A stretch of 64,000 bases of DNA from Lewinellaceae bacterium (GTDB lineage Bacteria; Bacteroidota; Bacteroidia; Chitinophagales; Saprospiraceae), in contig JACJYA010000014.1 of NCBI GenBank assembly GCA_020636315.1, positions 62,001 to 126,000 on the forward strand, in the 5' to 3' direction. The notes beneath the pieces are model-generated. The model saw only the letters and a list, made by a program, of their open reading frames with translations, was not told where the DNA came from and ran no database searches. Numbering within the stretch: position 1 is the stretch's first letter; each line of letters opens with the position of its first letter. The translations under genes were made by a program, and so were the position numbers. Positions 1 to 6,963 of the stretch are shown here, in pieces.

Positions 1-391
1 ATGGAGGTAAAAGGCATGACAACAATTTGTTTAAACGAAAAACAAATGTAATTAATATTCTTCAATAATGCCAAAGATGTGGAAAACTTGGCGGAATGGT
101 GGAAAAGTCGCGGGTGTTAGCGAGCCACTCCTAGTCCTGCACTTAATATATGATGTAAACCCGCTCAGGGCGGTTCCACTTCAAAAAAGAAAATGCCTTC
201 ATCGCTATGAAGGCACTTCCCACTAATACAATTAGAATCCCATGATAATAAGTTACGCCGCTAAAATGAATTAACGGAGTAGTTGCTTCATTTTCAGGGC
301 CGAAAGCGGCAGCTTTCCGCTCCGCTTCCCGGCCTCTTTTATTTTGTGTCTTTTGCCGGTTAGTTTAGTAACAGCAAGTTGATGGCTAATT
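1..391. other. Left-edge non-coding region
   Basis: No supportable gene lies here. Frame 1 is open from base 1 to a TAA at 49-51, so a gene could enter from outside the window and end there, but 16 codons are too few to judge. The rest holds hairpins: 194-215 (listed separately), an 8-bp inverted repeat at 263-270/287-294, and a small GAAAGC/GCTTTC hairpin at 302-317 nested between GGCC arms at 298-301 and 331-334 with a T-rich run after it. Confidence 0.5.
194..215 (-). terminator. Intrinsic terminator, minus strand
   Basis: A perfect 9-bp stem (TGCCTTCAT and ATGAAGGCA) closes a 4-nt loop. Read on the minus strand it is followed by a T-rich run (TTTTCTTTTTTGA). This fits a rho-independent terminator for the minus-strand gene ending at 392, although the distance of about 180 bp is long. 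Confidence 0.5.
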
Positions 392-967
392 TCAGAAGCT
401 GATCGAAATACCGGTGGTGGCCATCCGGTCTTTCTCAATGCGTTCTCCACTTATAGGAACGGCCGGGAACAGCCCGTGATTGTATCGAAAGTGCAATTTT
501 CCCCAATTTTTCAACCGAAAGCTCAGGCCGGCCATACCGCCGGTGTCCAAACGCATTTCCAACGCTTCGAAATACTTCACCTGAACAAACTCTGTGATGT
601 AAACATTCCGGCTTTTCGTTGTTGCACCAATATAAACACCGGCCTCTACAAACCAGTTCCCCACCACTCTGAGATCCAGGTGCAGAGGAACGTTTAACCT
701 GAAAAATTCAAGCACTTTACCCTGCACCCGGCCGTAAGGAACGGTATTCTTGACCAGGGTAACATCCCCCCCTACCGACAGGCGCCTGTTCAGCTTCAAA
801 GACTGCTGCTCCCAGATGTACATCATGGGTTGCCGGGCATTCTTTCCGGTATTGATATTCACTAGCTGAATGCCGGTAAAGAAACCGCCTCCGTTCAGAG
901 GCTGGCCACTCGCCCGGTTCGCAACGCCTAATATTATTAACAGGAAATACAGGGGGAGGGTTCTCAT
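392..967 (-). CDS. Predicted outer-membrane beta-barrel protein
   Basis: This 191-residue protein begins with a clear signal peptide (basic start, hydrophobic LPLYFLLIILGV, cleavage near ASG-Q). I placed the start at the ATG at 967 because the 31 residues upstream in the longer frame are not signal-like. The mature part has alternating hydrophobic/polar strands, a glycine-rich stretch (FVEAGVYIGATT) and a C-terminal phenylalanine (GISISF), all typical of small Bacteroidota outer-membrane barrels. It is transcribed divergently from the LysM gene at 1114. No specific family or substrate is recognisable; barrel topology is inferred from strand periodicity. Confidence 0.6.
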   Translation of the reverse strand: MRTLPLYFLLIILGVANRASGQPLNGGGFFTGIQLVNINTGKNARQPMMYIWEQQSLKLNRRLSVGGDVTLVKNTVPYGRVQGKVLEFFRLNVPLHLDLRVVGNWFVEAGVYIGATTKSRNVYITEFVQVKYFEALEMRLDTGGMAGLSFRLKNWGKLHFRYNHGLFPAVPISGERIEKDRMATTGISISF

Positions 968-1043
968 GCAACTGGCTGGTCCTGAATTTGAATAAGAACG
1001 ACGCAAGATAAGATTTAGTTTTTCAAACTTTACTAAATTGGCC

Positions 1044-1067
1044 GGAAGTGTTACTTCCACCGGAAGT
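1044..1067. promoter_or_regulatory. Alternating GGAAGT half-sites between divergent genes
   Basis: Three 6-bp half-sites lie in alternating orientation: GGAAGT at 1044-1049, ACTTCC at 1053-1058 and GGAAGT at 1062-1067. They sit between the divergent starts at 967 and 1114, so they could be an operator serving both genes. No regulator is identified. Confidence 0.3.
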
Positions 1068-1113
1068 GGCAGTCACAACAATCAAATATTCTCATAACAA
1101 AAACAACTGAAAT

Positions 1114-1500
1114 ATGTCCCTGCAAGACAAGTATCGCGAAGTTCTGAACCTGGGTGAGGAATTAGGCGTAAAAGATGGCTACGTCAAAGAAGAAGACGGC
1201 TTCCTCAAGATCGGAGGCACCACCAAAACCCAGTATGAGAAAAACATCCTCTGGGATAAGATCAAAGAGATCGGGGGGGAAAAGCCGGCGGACCTCAAAG
1301 CGGACATCCGGGTCGAAGACAAGGAAAACTACCACGTCCATACGGTAAAAAGCGGTGACACCCTGTCTGGTATTTCCAAAAAATACTACGGTAAGGCGGG
1401 TAACTACATGCACATCTTCAACGCCAACCGCGACCAGTTGGATAACCCGGACCTCATCAAGCCTGGCCAGGCCCTGAAGATCCCGTTCCCGAAAGCTTAA
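1114..1500 (+). CDS. LysM domain protein, Kbp/YgaU-like
   Basis: This 128-residue protein has a canonical LysM module at about residues 74-124 (HTVKSGDTLSGISKKYYGKA, then NANRDQLDNPDLIKPGQ), which binds peptidoglycan-type glycans. The N-terminal 70 residues, with a glycine-containing segment (DGFLKIGGTTKT), match the BON-plus-LysM plan of the E. coli potassium-binding protein Kbp (YgaU), about 149 residues. There is no signal peptide, which also fits Kbp. The BON assignment is by architecture and is less certain than the LysM. It converges on recO across a hairpin at 1515-1552. Confidence 0.8.
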   Translation: MSLQDKYREVLNLGEELGVKDGYVKEEDGFLKIGGTTKTQYEKNILWDKIKEIGGEKPADLKADIRVEDKENYHVHTVKSGDTLSGISKKYYGKAGNYMHIFNANRDQLDNPDLIKPGQALKIPFPKA

Positions 1501-1514
1501 GCAAACACCAATTT

Positions 1515-1552
1515 CCGGCGCTTCTTACGACTTTCCCGGTGAGAAGCGCCGG
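1515..1552. terminator. Bidirectional hairpin between convergent genes
   Basis: An 11-bp perfect stem (CCGGCGCTTCT with AGAAGCGCCGG) closes a 16-nt loop between the convergent LysM gene and recO. There is no T-run, so termination from either side is inferred from position and stem strength. Confidence 0.4.
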
Positions 1553-1558
1553 CCACCC

Positions 1559-1590
1559 CACTCACCCTCTCTCCCCGTCTCCCTCTCACC
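1559..1590. repeat. Degenerate octamer array (CTCNCC type)
   Basis: Four consecutive 8-bp units share the pattern CNCTCNCC: CACTCACC, CTCTCTCC, CCGTCTCC, CTCTCACC. The array runs across the recO stop codon (1586-1588). It belongs to the class of period-7/8 boundary arrays seen throughout this window. Confidence 0.5.
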
Positions 1591-2314
1591 CCTCCAAAAC
1601 CTCCTGCAGCACTACATGGGCATGGATCTCGGGAAGGTTTTCAATATGCAAACGGTAATAATCGATCAGGTGCAGCAACAATGATTTTCGCTGTTGCCGT
1701 TGCATGCTCAGCTCGTGGCAGTTTTCCAGGTTTTTGTCCAGCAATTGGTGCAACAGCAGGCTTTCCGCCTTGCCCAGATGGTGCACATGAGGAGGAGGCG
1801 CCGCCACAAACACCCCTTCCTGGAGGTCGAACACAGGCGTATCTTCTGACCATTCTTCACCGGGTACGAACCCCAGGAAAGCGCTCAGTTCAATTAAAAA
1901 ACAGAGGTGAAGGTTGGCGACCGGCGCTGTCGTTTCGTCCAGAAACCGGAAAGCCCGGTACAGAAAATCAAAAAGCCTCTTGTTCTCTTCCGGTTCCCGG
2001 ATGGTTTTCCGGGCCATTTCGGCCATAAACAGGCCCACAGCGCCTTTCTTCACATCAAAGGGCACTGAACGGTAAACGTGGGCCGCCTGCAGCTCCCGAA
2101 CCCGGTTCAGGCCTTGCTCATGGCGGTCGTAGGCGACCATATCCACCAGTGACATAACCTGCAGCAGACTGGCCTTGACCTTTGCTTTCCTGCTTCGCAC
2201 TCCACTGATGATATAACTCCGCATGCCCCGCTCCTCGGTGTAGATATCGGTGATCATACTCGTCTCGGAGTATTTCATGGAGCGCAATACTATTCCTCTG
2301 GTCTTGATCAGCAA
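1586..2314 (-). CDS. recO: DNA repair protein RecO
   Basis: RecO mediates RecFOR loading of RecA onto SSB-coated single-stranded DNA and anneals complementary strands. The 242-residue length is typical. The N-terminal OB-fold signature is clear (KTRGIVLRSMKYSETSMI, then EERGMRSYIISGVR), followed by the helical domain (FMAEMARKTI, LIELSAFLGFVPG). The zinc-finger cysteines of some RecO proteins are absent, as is common in Bacteroidota. The start is TTG at 2314: an in-frame stop at 2327-2329 leaves no ATG, and the conserved N-terminus begins right after this codon. Confidence 0.9.
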   Translation of the reverse strand: MLIKTRGIVLRSMKYSETSMITDIYTEERGMRSYIISGVRSRKAKVKASLLQVMSLVDMVAYDRHEQGLNRVRELQAAHVYRSVPFDVKKGAVGLFMAEMARKTIREPEENKRLFDFLYRAFRFLDETTAPVANLHLCFLIELSAFLGFVPGEEWSEDTPVFDLQEGVFVAAPPPHVHHLGKAESLLLHQLLDKNLENCHELSMQRQQRKSLLLHLIDYYRLHIENLPEIHAHVVLQEVLEG

Positions 2315-2683
2315 CTTTCGCAGTTTTTACCTGGCCGTTCGTTCAAACGATAATCAGTTGATCGGATAAGCATCCTTTTTGTAAAAAAACAGCAGTTCCC
2401 CGTTAACCAAACACCTCTTTCTAACGTCAAATATACGGACAGCGGTTCAGCCTCCATTCAGAATGTGCCTCCACTCATCGAAAAATGCTGGATGGTCGTC
2501 AAAAAAAATGGACAGCTGCATCCTTTTACCCTTAGGTTTGTCCTTGTAAACAGAAATCACCAAATAGAAAGAAATCACCAACAGTTTTTTAATAGCTGCT
2601 TTTCCACCTAAACCCACAAACCCGGCCTTCGGGCCTGTACCATAAAATTGAGAAGCAGCTTTCACCCGGCTAAAATAAAAATT
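2315..2683. other. Intergenic region with a direct repeat
   Basis: This 369-bp region separates the divergent recO and the gene at 2684. The notable content is a pair of identical 12-bp direct repeats, AGAAATCACCAA at 2552-2563 and 2570-2581, with 18-bp periodicity, which could be a tandem operator. An open frame on the minus strand (2447-2665) has no recognisable protein features and I did not call it. Confidence 0.4.
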
Positions 2684-3457
2684 ATGAAAACCTTGATGCT
2701 CAGCATGCTCCTGGCGTGCTTAAGTTTCGTTTTTCCTGCATTAGCAGAAGTAGATTCTTCCTGCGCTTTCAACCTTGACGACAATTTAACCCTTACCACC
2801 CAACTGCAACGGGCATTACCCAATGGCAAGTGGGTAAGCGATATGCAAAACGGACAGGAAACCGTATTGCAGTTCCACACTTCCGGAACGGCCGACTGGT
2901 TCACCTTTAATGAAAATGGCCTGTCCGGTTACAAAAACTTCACCTGGACAGTAATACCTCTAGGGGACGATCAGGCACAGCTTGTACTGGCTGCCAGAGA
3001 TTACTCCCAGCGCCTGGTATTTGAGGTTAAACCAGCCTGCCAAAGCCTGAAACTGACCGAGGTCCACAATGGTTTTGCGCTTACGCTTGAACACGAGTCG
3101 GCAGAATCGAAAGCCCGGCGCACCCAAAAGGAAAGCATACTGGCCGCCAGCTGGGAGAATACGACCTACCCCTTCGACCTGAAATCCATGGATGGAGCAT
3201 ACCTGAAATACTGCTTCCACTCCAACGGCAGGTTCGAACGCATGCTGGGCGACAGCCGCCAGAACATAAAAAGCAACGGCGAATGGTGGCTGGATAAGGA
3301 TGGCCAGCACCTGGTCATGCGCTTTGAGAGTGGCGAGACGACTGTAGCCGAAATCAAATACCTCGAATTGGACGAAATGGTGTTACAGCACGTACTAAAC
3401 TGTGAAAACCGGGACTTCGCCACCGGTAATAAAGATTTTTTCTTCAACCGGCAATAG
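2684..3457 (+). CDS. Secreted protein with two lipocalin-like modules
   Basis: The ATG at 2684 gives a clean signal peptide (MKTLMLSMLLACLSFVFPALA) on a 257-residue protein. Two modules appear related. The first (about residues 40-130) carries GKWVSD, LQFHTSGTADWF and GYKNFTW; the second (about 155-235) carries ASWENTTYPFDLKSMDG, YCFHSNGRFERM and GEWWLDKDGQHLVMRF. This 'weight of W, threshold glycine, F...G' strand pattern resembles Bacteroidota lipocalin-like (META/DUF) barrels. Cysteines are sparse and could form one disulfide per module. No ligand can be assigned. A strong hairpin terminator follows at 3484. Confidence 0.6.
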   Translation: MKTLMLSMLLACLSFVFPALAEVDSSCAFNLDDNLTLTTQLQRALPNGKWVSDMQNGQETVLQFHTSGTADWFTFNENGLSGYKNFTWTVIPLGDDQAQLVLAARDYSQRLVFEVKPACQSLKLTEVHNGFALTLEHESAESKARRTQKESILAASWENTTYPFDLKSMDGAYLKYCFHSNGRFERMLGDSRQNIKSNGEWWLDKDGQHLVMRFESGETTVAEIKYLELDEMVLQHVLNCENRDFATGNKDFFFNRQ

Positions 3458-3483
3458 TATTTTAGCCATAATATTTCCTGTTT

Positions 3484-3522
3484 AAAAATTGGCCGCCAAA
3501 ATGTTGGCAGGCCAATTTTTTT
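3484..3522. terminator. Bidirectional intrinsic terminator
   Basis: AAAAATTGGCCGCCAA pairs with TTGGC-GGCCAATTTTT (one bulged A at 3509) around a 4-nt loop, followed by TTTTTTTA on the plus strand and TTTTTAAA on the minus strand. It lies between the convergent genes ending at 3457 and 3608. Confidence 0.85.
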
Positions 3523-3607
3523 ATGCTCCAACCTTGCAGCTCACTGGTATGGCGGTGTTTCGGAGTTGGGTATTGCGGTTGGCTGCAACAATGAAAAACC
3601 AGAATAT

Positions 3608-4489
3608 CTATTCCCGTCCTTCCTCATTCTTTTCATAAACTGACAGCACCCCGCCATCCGACAGGGCGTACAACCGCTGGCCCTGCCGGCGCAACTGTAC
3701 GGCTTCCCGGGCAGCCCCGGGCACAGGCAGTTGTATCTTTTTCAGGGCTTTCAGGTTATAGGCATACAATTCTCCTCTTTTAAAGAGTTGTAAATAGCCA
3801 TCCAGCACCCCGAAATAATCATAGCCGGACAGCGGCAAAAGCTGATGATACTGGGCAAAACCGTCAAACAGGAAAATCCCTTGTTCGGGGTCGTTGAGAT
3901 ACACCATGTTTTCCCGGGCCAGAACCTGTTTCACCCGGGGCGGGCGTGCAAGTTGAGCGCTGAGGTTATCACTGCTGGCCAGCACCGTGCCATCCGAAGC
4001 GATCTTCAACAACCGGAAAGTGGCCTGGTCGTAAACCCATATATTGTTGTCGTTAGCCAGTGCTATGGCGGATGCATTGACGATATCGGCAGAAAACAGC
4101 AACAGCAGGGCTGTTTCGTTCATGGTGCGGTCAAGGATGGAGATGGCCTGCAGCTCCGGATAGAACAACAGCAGCTTGAACGGGTCGGTGGCATCGATAT
4201 AGGACAGGTTTCCCCGGGTATTGTTGTTGTAGCGGAAGAGCTCCCTGCCTTCCGGGCTGTACTTGACCACCTCATTGGTAGAAGTGACAACATAAACCTG
4301 GCGGAGCTTATCCAGTGTGAAATATTTCGCTTTCTCCGGGAAGGAGAATACCAGGTTGAAAGAGTCTCTTGAAGCTCCCTGGCAAAAAAGTAAAAATGGG
4401 GCCAAATAAAAAAAAAGAAAGAATGCTGCTTTTGGCTGAAAGCTGGAGGTAGAACGCCGCCGCCTGTTAAACCAACAGCCAACAGCCAA
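3608..4489 (-). CDS. Propeller-like exported protein, start in a heptamer array
   Basis: About 293 residues. After a hydrophobic export segment (KAAFFLFFYLAPFLLFCQG) come repeated strand motifs typical of a beta-propeller or NHL-like fold (FTLDKLRQVYVVTSTNEVVKY, NNIWVYDQATFRLLKI, VYLNDPEQGIFLFDG, RLYALSDGGVLSVY). No enzyme motif is visible. There is no ATG between the lpxH stop and the export segment. The only in-frame candidate is the TTG at 4489, which lies inside a three-copy heptamer repeat (4472-4494). An ATG at 4502-4500 would be in frame only if one 7-bp unit were removed. It follows lpxH on the same strand and is probably co-transcribed. Confidence 0.6.
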   Translation of the reverse strand: MAVGCWFNRRRRSTSSFQPKAAFFLFFYLAPFLLFCQGASRDSFNLVFSFPEKAKYFTLDKLRQVYVVTSTNEVVKYSPEGRELFRYNNNTRGNLSYIDATDPFKLLLFYPELQAISILDRTMNETALLLLFSADIVNASAIALANDNNIWVYDQATFRLLKIASDGTVLASSDNLSAQLARPPRVKQVLARENMVYLNDPEQGIFLFDGFAQYHQLLPLSGYDYFGVLDGYLQLFKRGELYAYNLKALKKIQLPVPGAAREAVQLRRQGQRLYALSDGGVLSVYEKNEEGRE

Positions 4490-4499
4490 CAGCCAGAGG
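4472..4499. repeat. Heptamer array CCAACAG x3
   Basis: Three exact CCAACAG units (4472-4492) are followed by a degenerate fourth (CCAGAGG). The array lies between lpxH and the start of the next minus-strand gene. Because 7 is not a multiple of 3, copy-number change alters the reading frame of any translation starting upstream at 4502. Confidence 0.75.
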
Positions 4500-4517
4500 C
4501 ATAATAAAATGCCCTCT

Positions 4518-5312
4518 TCAGGCTTTCTGCTGTTCCACTTTACTGTCTCCAAAAACCTGGCCGTTTTCATTTTCAAAGAATTCGATCTCCATATTCTCAC
4601 CATCAAAGACGGCATAGGAATTGTGGTTCATCCACTCTCCCAGGTTTATATAACGGCTTTTCCCATCTTTTAGCGTAAAGTCGATCGGCAGGTGGCGATG
4701 GCCGAAGACGAAAAAGTCGATATCCATGCTGTCCAGCTTCCGGTTGGAGTAGGCGATGAGCCATTCTCCTTCCTCCCCGCGAAAACGGGCCTTTTTTGGA
4801 TTTTGGCCGCTCCGGCTCTTTCCCGACCAGTAATTGGCCAGCCAGATGCCAAAATTGGGGTGCAGCCGTTCGAAAAGCCACTGGCAAAGCGGATTGGTAA
4901 AAATTTTCTTCAGCAGTTTATATCCCCGGTCGTTCGGGCCGAGCCCATCACCATGCCCGATGAAAAAAGTCTTTCCCATCAGCTCACGGACCACCGGTTC
5001 GCGGTACGTCGGAATCCCCAGTTCCTCTTCGAAATAGCGAAACATCCACATGTCGTGATTGCCCGTAAAAAAGTAAATGGGGATACCTTGGTCTCTAAGG
5101 CTGGCCAGCTTACCCAGTAAACGGGTAAACCCCTTGGGCACCACTCTTTTATATTCAAACCAAAATTCAAAAATATCGCCGACCAGGTAGATTGCCGCAG
5201 CATCCTTTTTGATCGCGTCCAGCCATCTAACGATCTGCTGCTCTCGCTCCCGGCTGCTCCGCCGGGCATCCACACCCAGATGGAAATCTGATGCAAAATA
5301 AATCTTCTTCAT
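4518..5312 (-). CDS. lpxH: UDP-2,3-diacylglucosamine diphosphatase LpxH-like
   Basis: LpxH hydrolyses UDP-2,3-diacylglucosamine to lipid X in lipid A synthesis, at the cytoplasmic face of the inner membrane. All calcineurin-type metallophosphoesterase motifs are present: D9-F-H11, G-D46-IFEFW, G-N85-H86-D87, G-H120-GD and G-H205-R-H207. The length of 264 residues is usual for the Bacteroidota form, which carries extra helical segments. I chose the ATG at 5312 because the conserved KKIYFASDFHLG follows at once; the 20 extra upstream residues are encoded by an octamer repeat. Confidence 0.9.
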   Translation of the reverse strand: MKKIYFASDFHLGVDARRSSREREQQIVRWLDAIKKDAAAIYLVGDIFEFWFEYKRVVPKGFTRLLGKLASLRDQGIPIYFFTGNHDMWMFRYFEEELGIPTYREPVVRELMGKTFFIGHGDGLGPNDRGYKLLKKIFTNPLCQWLFERLHPNFGIWLANYWSGKSRSGQNPKKARFRGEEGEWLIAYSNRKLDSMDIDFFVFGHRHLPIDFTLKDGKSRYINLGEWMNHNSYAVFDGENMEIEFFENENGQVFGDSKVEQQKA

Positions 5313-5320
5313 GCTCTGTT

Positions 5321-5398
5321 GTGTATATGTGCATGAGTGTACAAGTGTATGTATAGGTGTCAACGAATGCACTTATGCACATATACACACATACACAC
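5321..5398. repeat. Octamer array with internal inverted symmetry
   Basis: GTG-type 8-bp units (GTGTATAT, GTGCATGA, GTGTACAA, GTGTATGT) are followed by their inverted counterparts (ATGCACTT, ATGCACAT, ATACACAC, ATACACAC). Positions 5321-5339 and 5370-5388 form a 19-bp inverted repeat with one mismatch. It fills the gap between the two co-oriented genes lpxH and haaO. Confidence 0.75.
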
Positions 5399-5401
5399 TG
5401 A

Positions 5402-5920
5402 TCATGCTTTCTCCATTACCGCCCCGCATTCATCGCAGGTGCGCAATTTCTCCGAATCCATAAACTTGTTGATGGCGGCTTTCAGCTGGGCGACAATATC
5501 TTCCAGTTCGAACGCCTCTTCGTGCAGTTTGTTGCTGCAATTTTCACAAAACCACATCAGCTTGTCCTTTTCCCCTTTATGGCGATAGCGCTCGATCACC
5601 AGCCCGATCGTATTGGCCGGGCGTTGAGGGGAATGAGGGATGCGGGGCGGAAGCAGGAACATTTCCCCTTCGCGAATGGGAACGTCCTCAGGTTCACCGG
5701 CTTCGTTAATGATCTTCAGGGTGATGTCTCCTTCGAGCTGATAGAACAGCTCTTCTCCTTCCTCCCAGTGATAATCCTTGCGCCCGTTGGGGCCTCCGAC
5801 AACCATTACGATGTAATCGTCGTTGCCTTTATAGACCTGTTGGTTTCCCACAGGGGGCTTTAAAAGGTGGCGGTGTTCATCTACCCACTTTTGAAGATTG
5901 AATGGTTTGGCTAGTGGCAT
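5402..5920 (-). CDS. nbaC: 3-hydroxyanthranilate 3,4-dioxygenase
   Basis: This enzyme opens the ring of 3-hydroxyanthranilate to 2-amino-3-carboxymuconate semialdehyde in the kynurenine pathway (tryptophan breakdown or de novo quinolinate/NAD synthesis). From the ATG at 5920 it has 172 residues, the bacterial length. The Fe(II) ligands are visible as H51, E57 and H96, and the C-terminal rubredoxin-like site as C125-x2-C128 and C162-x2-C165. HLLKPPVGN and PPRIPHSPQRP are family hallmarks. Longer starts at 5959 and 5992 exist, but homologues begin near this Met. No other kynurenine genes lie nearby except possibly the divergent SDR. Confidence 0.92.
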   Translation of the reverse strand: MPLAKPFNLQKWVDEHRHLLKPPVGNQQVYKGNDDYIVMVVGGPNGRKDYHWEEGEELFYQLEGDITLKIINEAGEPEDVPIREGEMFLLPPRIPHSPQRPANTIGLVIERYRHKGEKDKLMWFCENCSNKLHEEAFELEDIVAQLKAAINKFMDSEKLRTCDECGAVMEKA

Positions 5921-6030
5921 ATCATCGAATATTTTGTTAATCTTGCGAATGGCCTTCATCGGCCCGCAATCAAAATAAAGAACTTTTCCCAATAATAAGA
6001 AAAGTCTGTAATCAATAACAATACCGCTTC

Positions 6031-6816
6031 ATGAACTTAGACCTGAGAGGAAAAAACGCACTGGTTTGCGGCAGCAGTAAAGGCATCGGCAAGGCAGCCG
6101 CTGTTGAAATTGCCAAACTTGGAGCCAACGTGACGCTTGTTTCCCGCTCTGCAGACACAATGGCTGCCATCGTCCATGAACTGGAGGACAGCCAGGGGCA
6201 ACGCCACGATTTCCTGGTGGCGGATTTCAGCAAGCCTTCCGACCTGAAAAGGAAGGTGCGCGGGCTCGTTGGGGCCAAGCCCATTCATATTCTGGTCAAC
6301 AATACCGGCGGCCCTCCCGCCGGGCCCATACTGGAGGCTGAAGAGCAGGCATTTCAGGAGGCCTTCACCCGCCACCTGATCTGCAACCACCTGCTGGTGC
6401 AAGCCGTTGTGCCCGGAATGAAAAAAGAAGGCTACGGCCGCATCATCAATGTCATTTCCACCTCTGTGAAAGCCCCTCTCGACAACCTGGGCGTATCCAA
6501 TACCGTACGGGCCGCAGTGGCCAACTGGGCAAAAACGCTGGCCAATGAACTGGGGCCGGAAGGCATTACCGTAAACAATATTCTGCCCGGCGCCACCAAT
6601 ACCGGCCGCCTGCAGGAGATCATCGAAAACAAAGCGAAAGCCTCCGGCCGCTCCACCGGGGAAGTGATCGCCGCAATGCAGGCCGGCATCCCGCTGAGGC
6701 GTTTTGCCAAACCCGAAGAAACCGGTGCGGCCATCGCTTTTCTGGCTTCACCCGCGGCAGCTTACATCACCGGTGTAGCCCTGGCAGTAGATGGGGGAAG
6801 GCTTAAGAATATGTAA
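6031..6816 (+). CDS. SDR-family protein without catalytic Tyr/Lys
   Basis: A 261-residue short-chain dehydrogenase/reductase-type protein. The Rossmann signature GSSKGIG (14-20), the NNTGGP motif (90-95), the PG turn (NNILPGATNTG) and the C-terminal ITGVALAVDGG are intact. At the active site S143 is present, but the position 13 residues on, normally Tyr, is S156, and the Lys four residues later is R160 (LGVSNTVR). This matches the FabG-like subgroup that lacks the usual tetrad, so the reaction is unknown and it may bind nucleotide without classic SDR catalysis. It is divergent from the 3-hydroxyanthranilate dioxygenase gene. Confidence 0.85.
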   Translation: MNLDLRGKNALVCGSSKGIGKAAAVEIAKLGANVTLVSRSADTMAAIVHELEDSQGQRHDFLVADFSKPSDLKRKVRGLVGAKPIHILVNNTGGPPAGPILEAEEQAFQEAFTRHLICNHLLVQAVVPGMKKEGYGRIINVISTSVKAPLDNLGVSNTVRAAVANWAKTLANELGPEGITVNNILPGATNTGRLQEIIENKAKASGRSTGEVIAAMQAGIPLRRFAKPEETGAAIAFLASPAAAYITGVALAVDGGRLKNM

Positions 6817-6958
6817 GTAGTCGGACACATTTAATTTGAGTATAAAAAGACCTCCAATTTAAGCGGCAATGGGAAATTGCCGCTTAAAGATGGCCTTCAA
6901 GCGCTAATTTCCCATTAGCGCTTGAATTATCATAAAAATAATTGTGTCCGACTACTTA
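6814..6958. repeat. Inverted-repeat element with two complementary-loop hairpins
   Basis: Perfect 16-bp terminal inverted repeats (TAAGTAGTCGGACACA at 6814-6829 and its complement at 6943-6958) enclose two hairpins. One has a 13-bp stem at 6858-6888 with loop GGGAA; the other has a 13-bp stem at 6896-6926 with loop TTCCC, exactly complementary to the first. The left arm includes the stop codon of the SDR gene and the right arm ends 5 bp before the end of the convergent T9SS gene. It could be a MITE-like element or a bidirectional terminator. Confidence 0.8.
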
Positions 6959-6963
6959 GCCTC

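Noticed and set aside
1..51. Open frame at the left edge ending in TAA
   Set aside because: Only 16 codons in the window; not enough to support a gene.
2447..2665. Minus-strand ORF of 72 codons upstream of the 2684 gene
   Set aside because: No recognisable features; overlaps the leader of a better gene.
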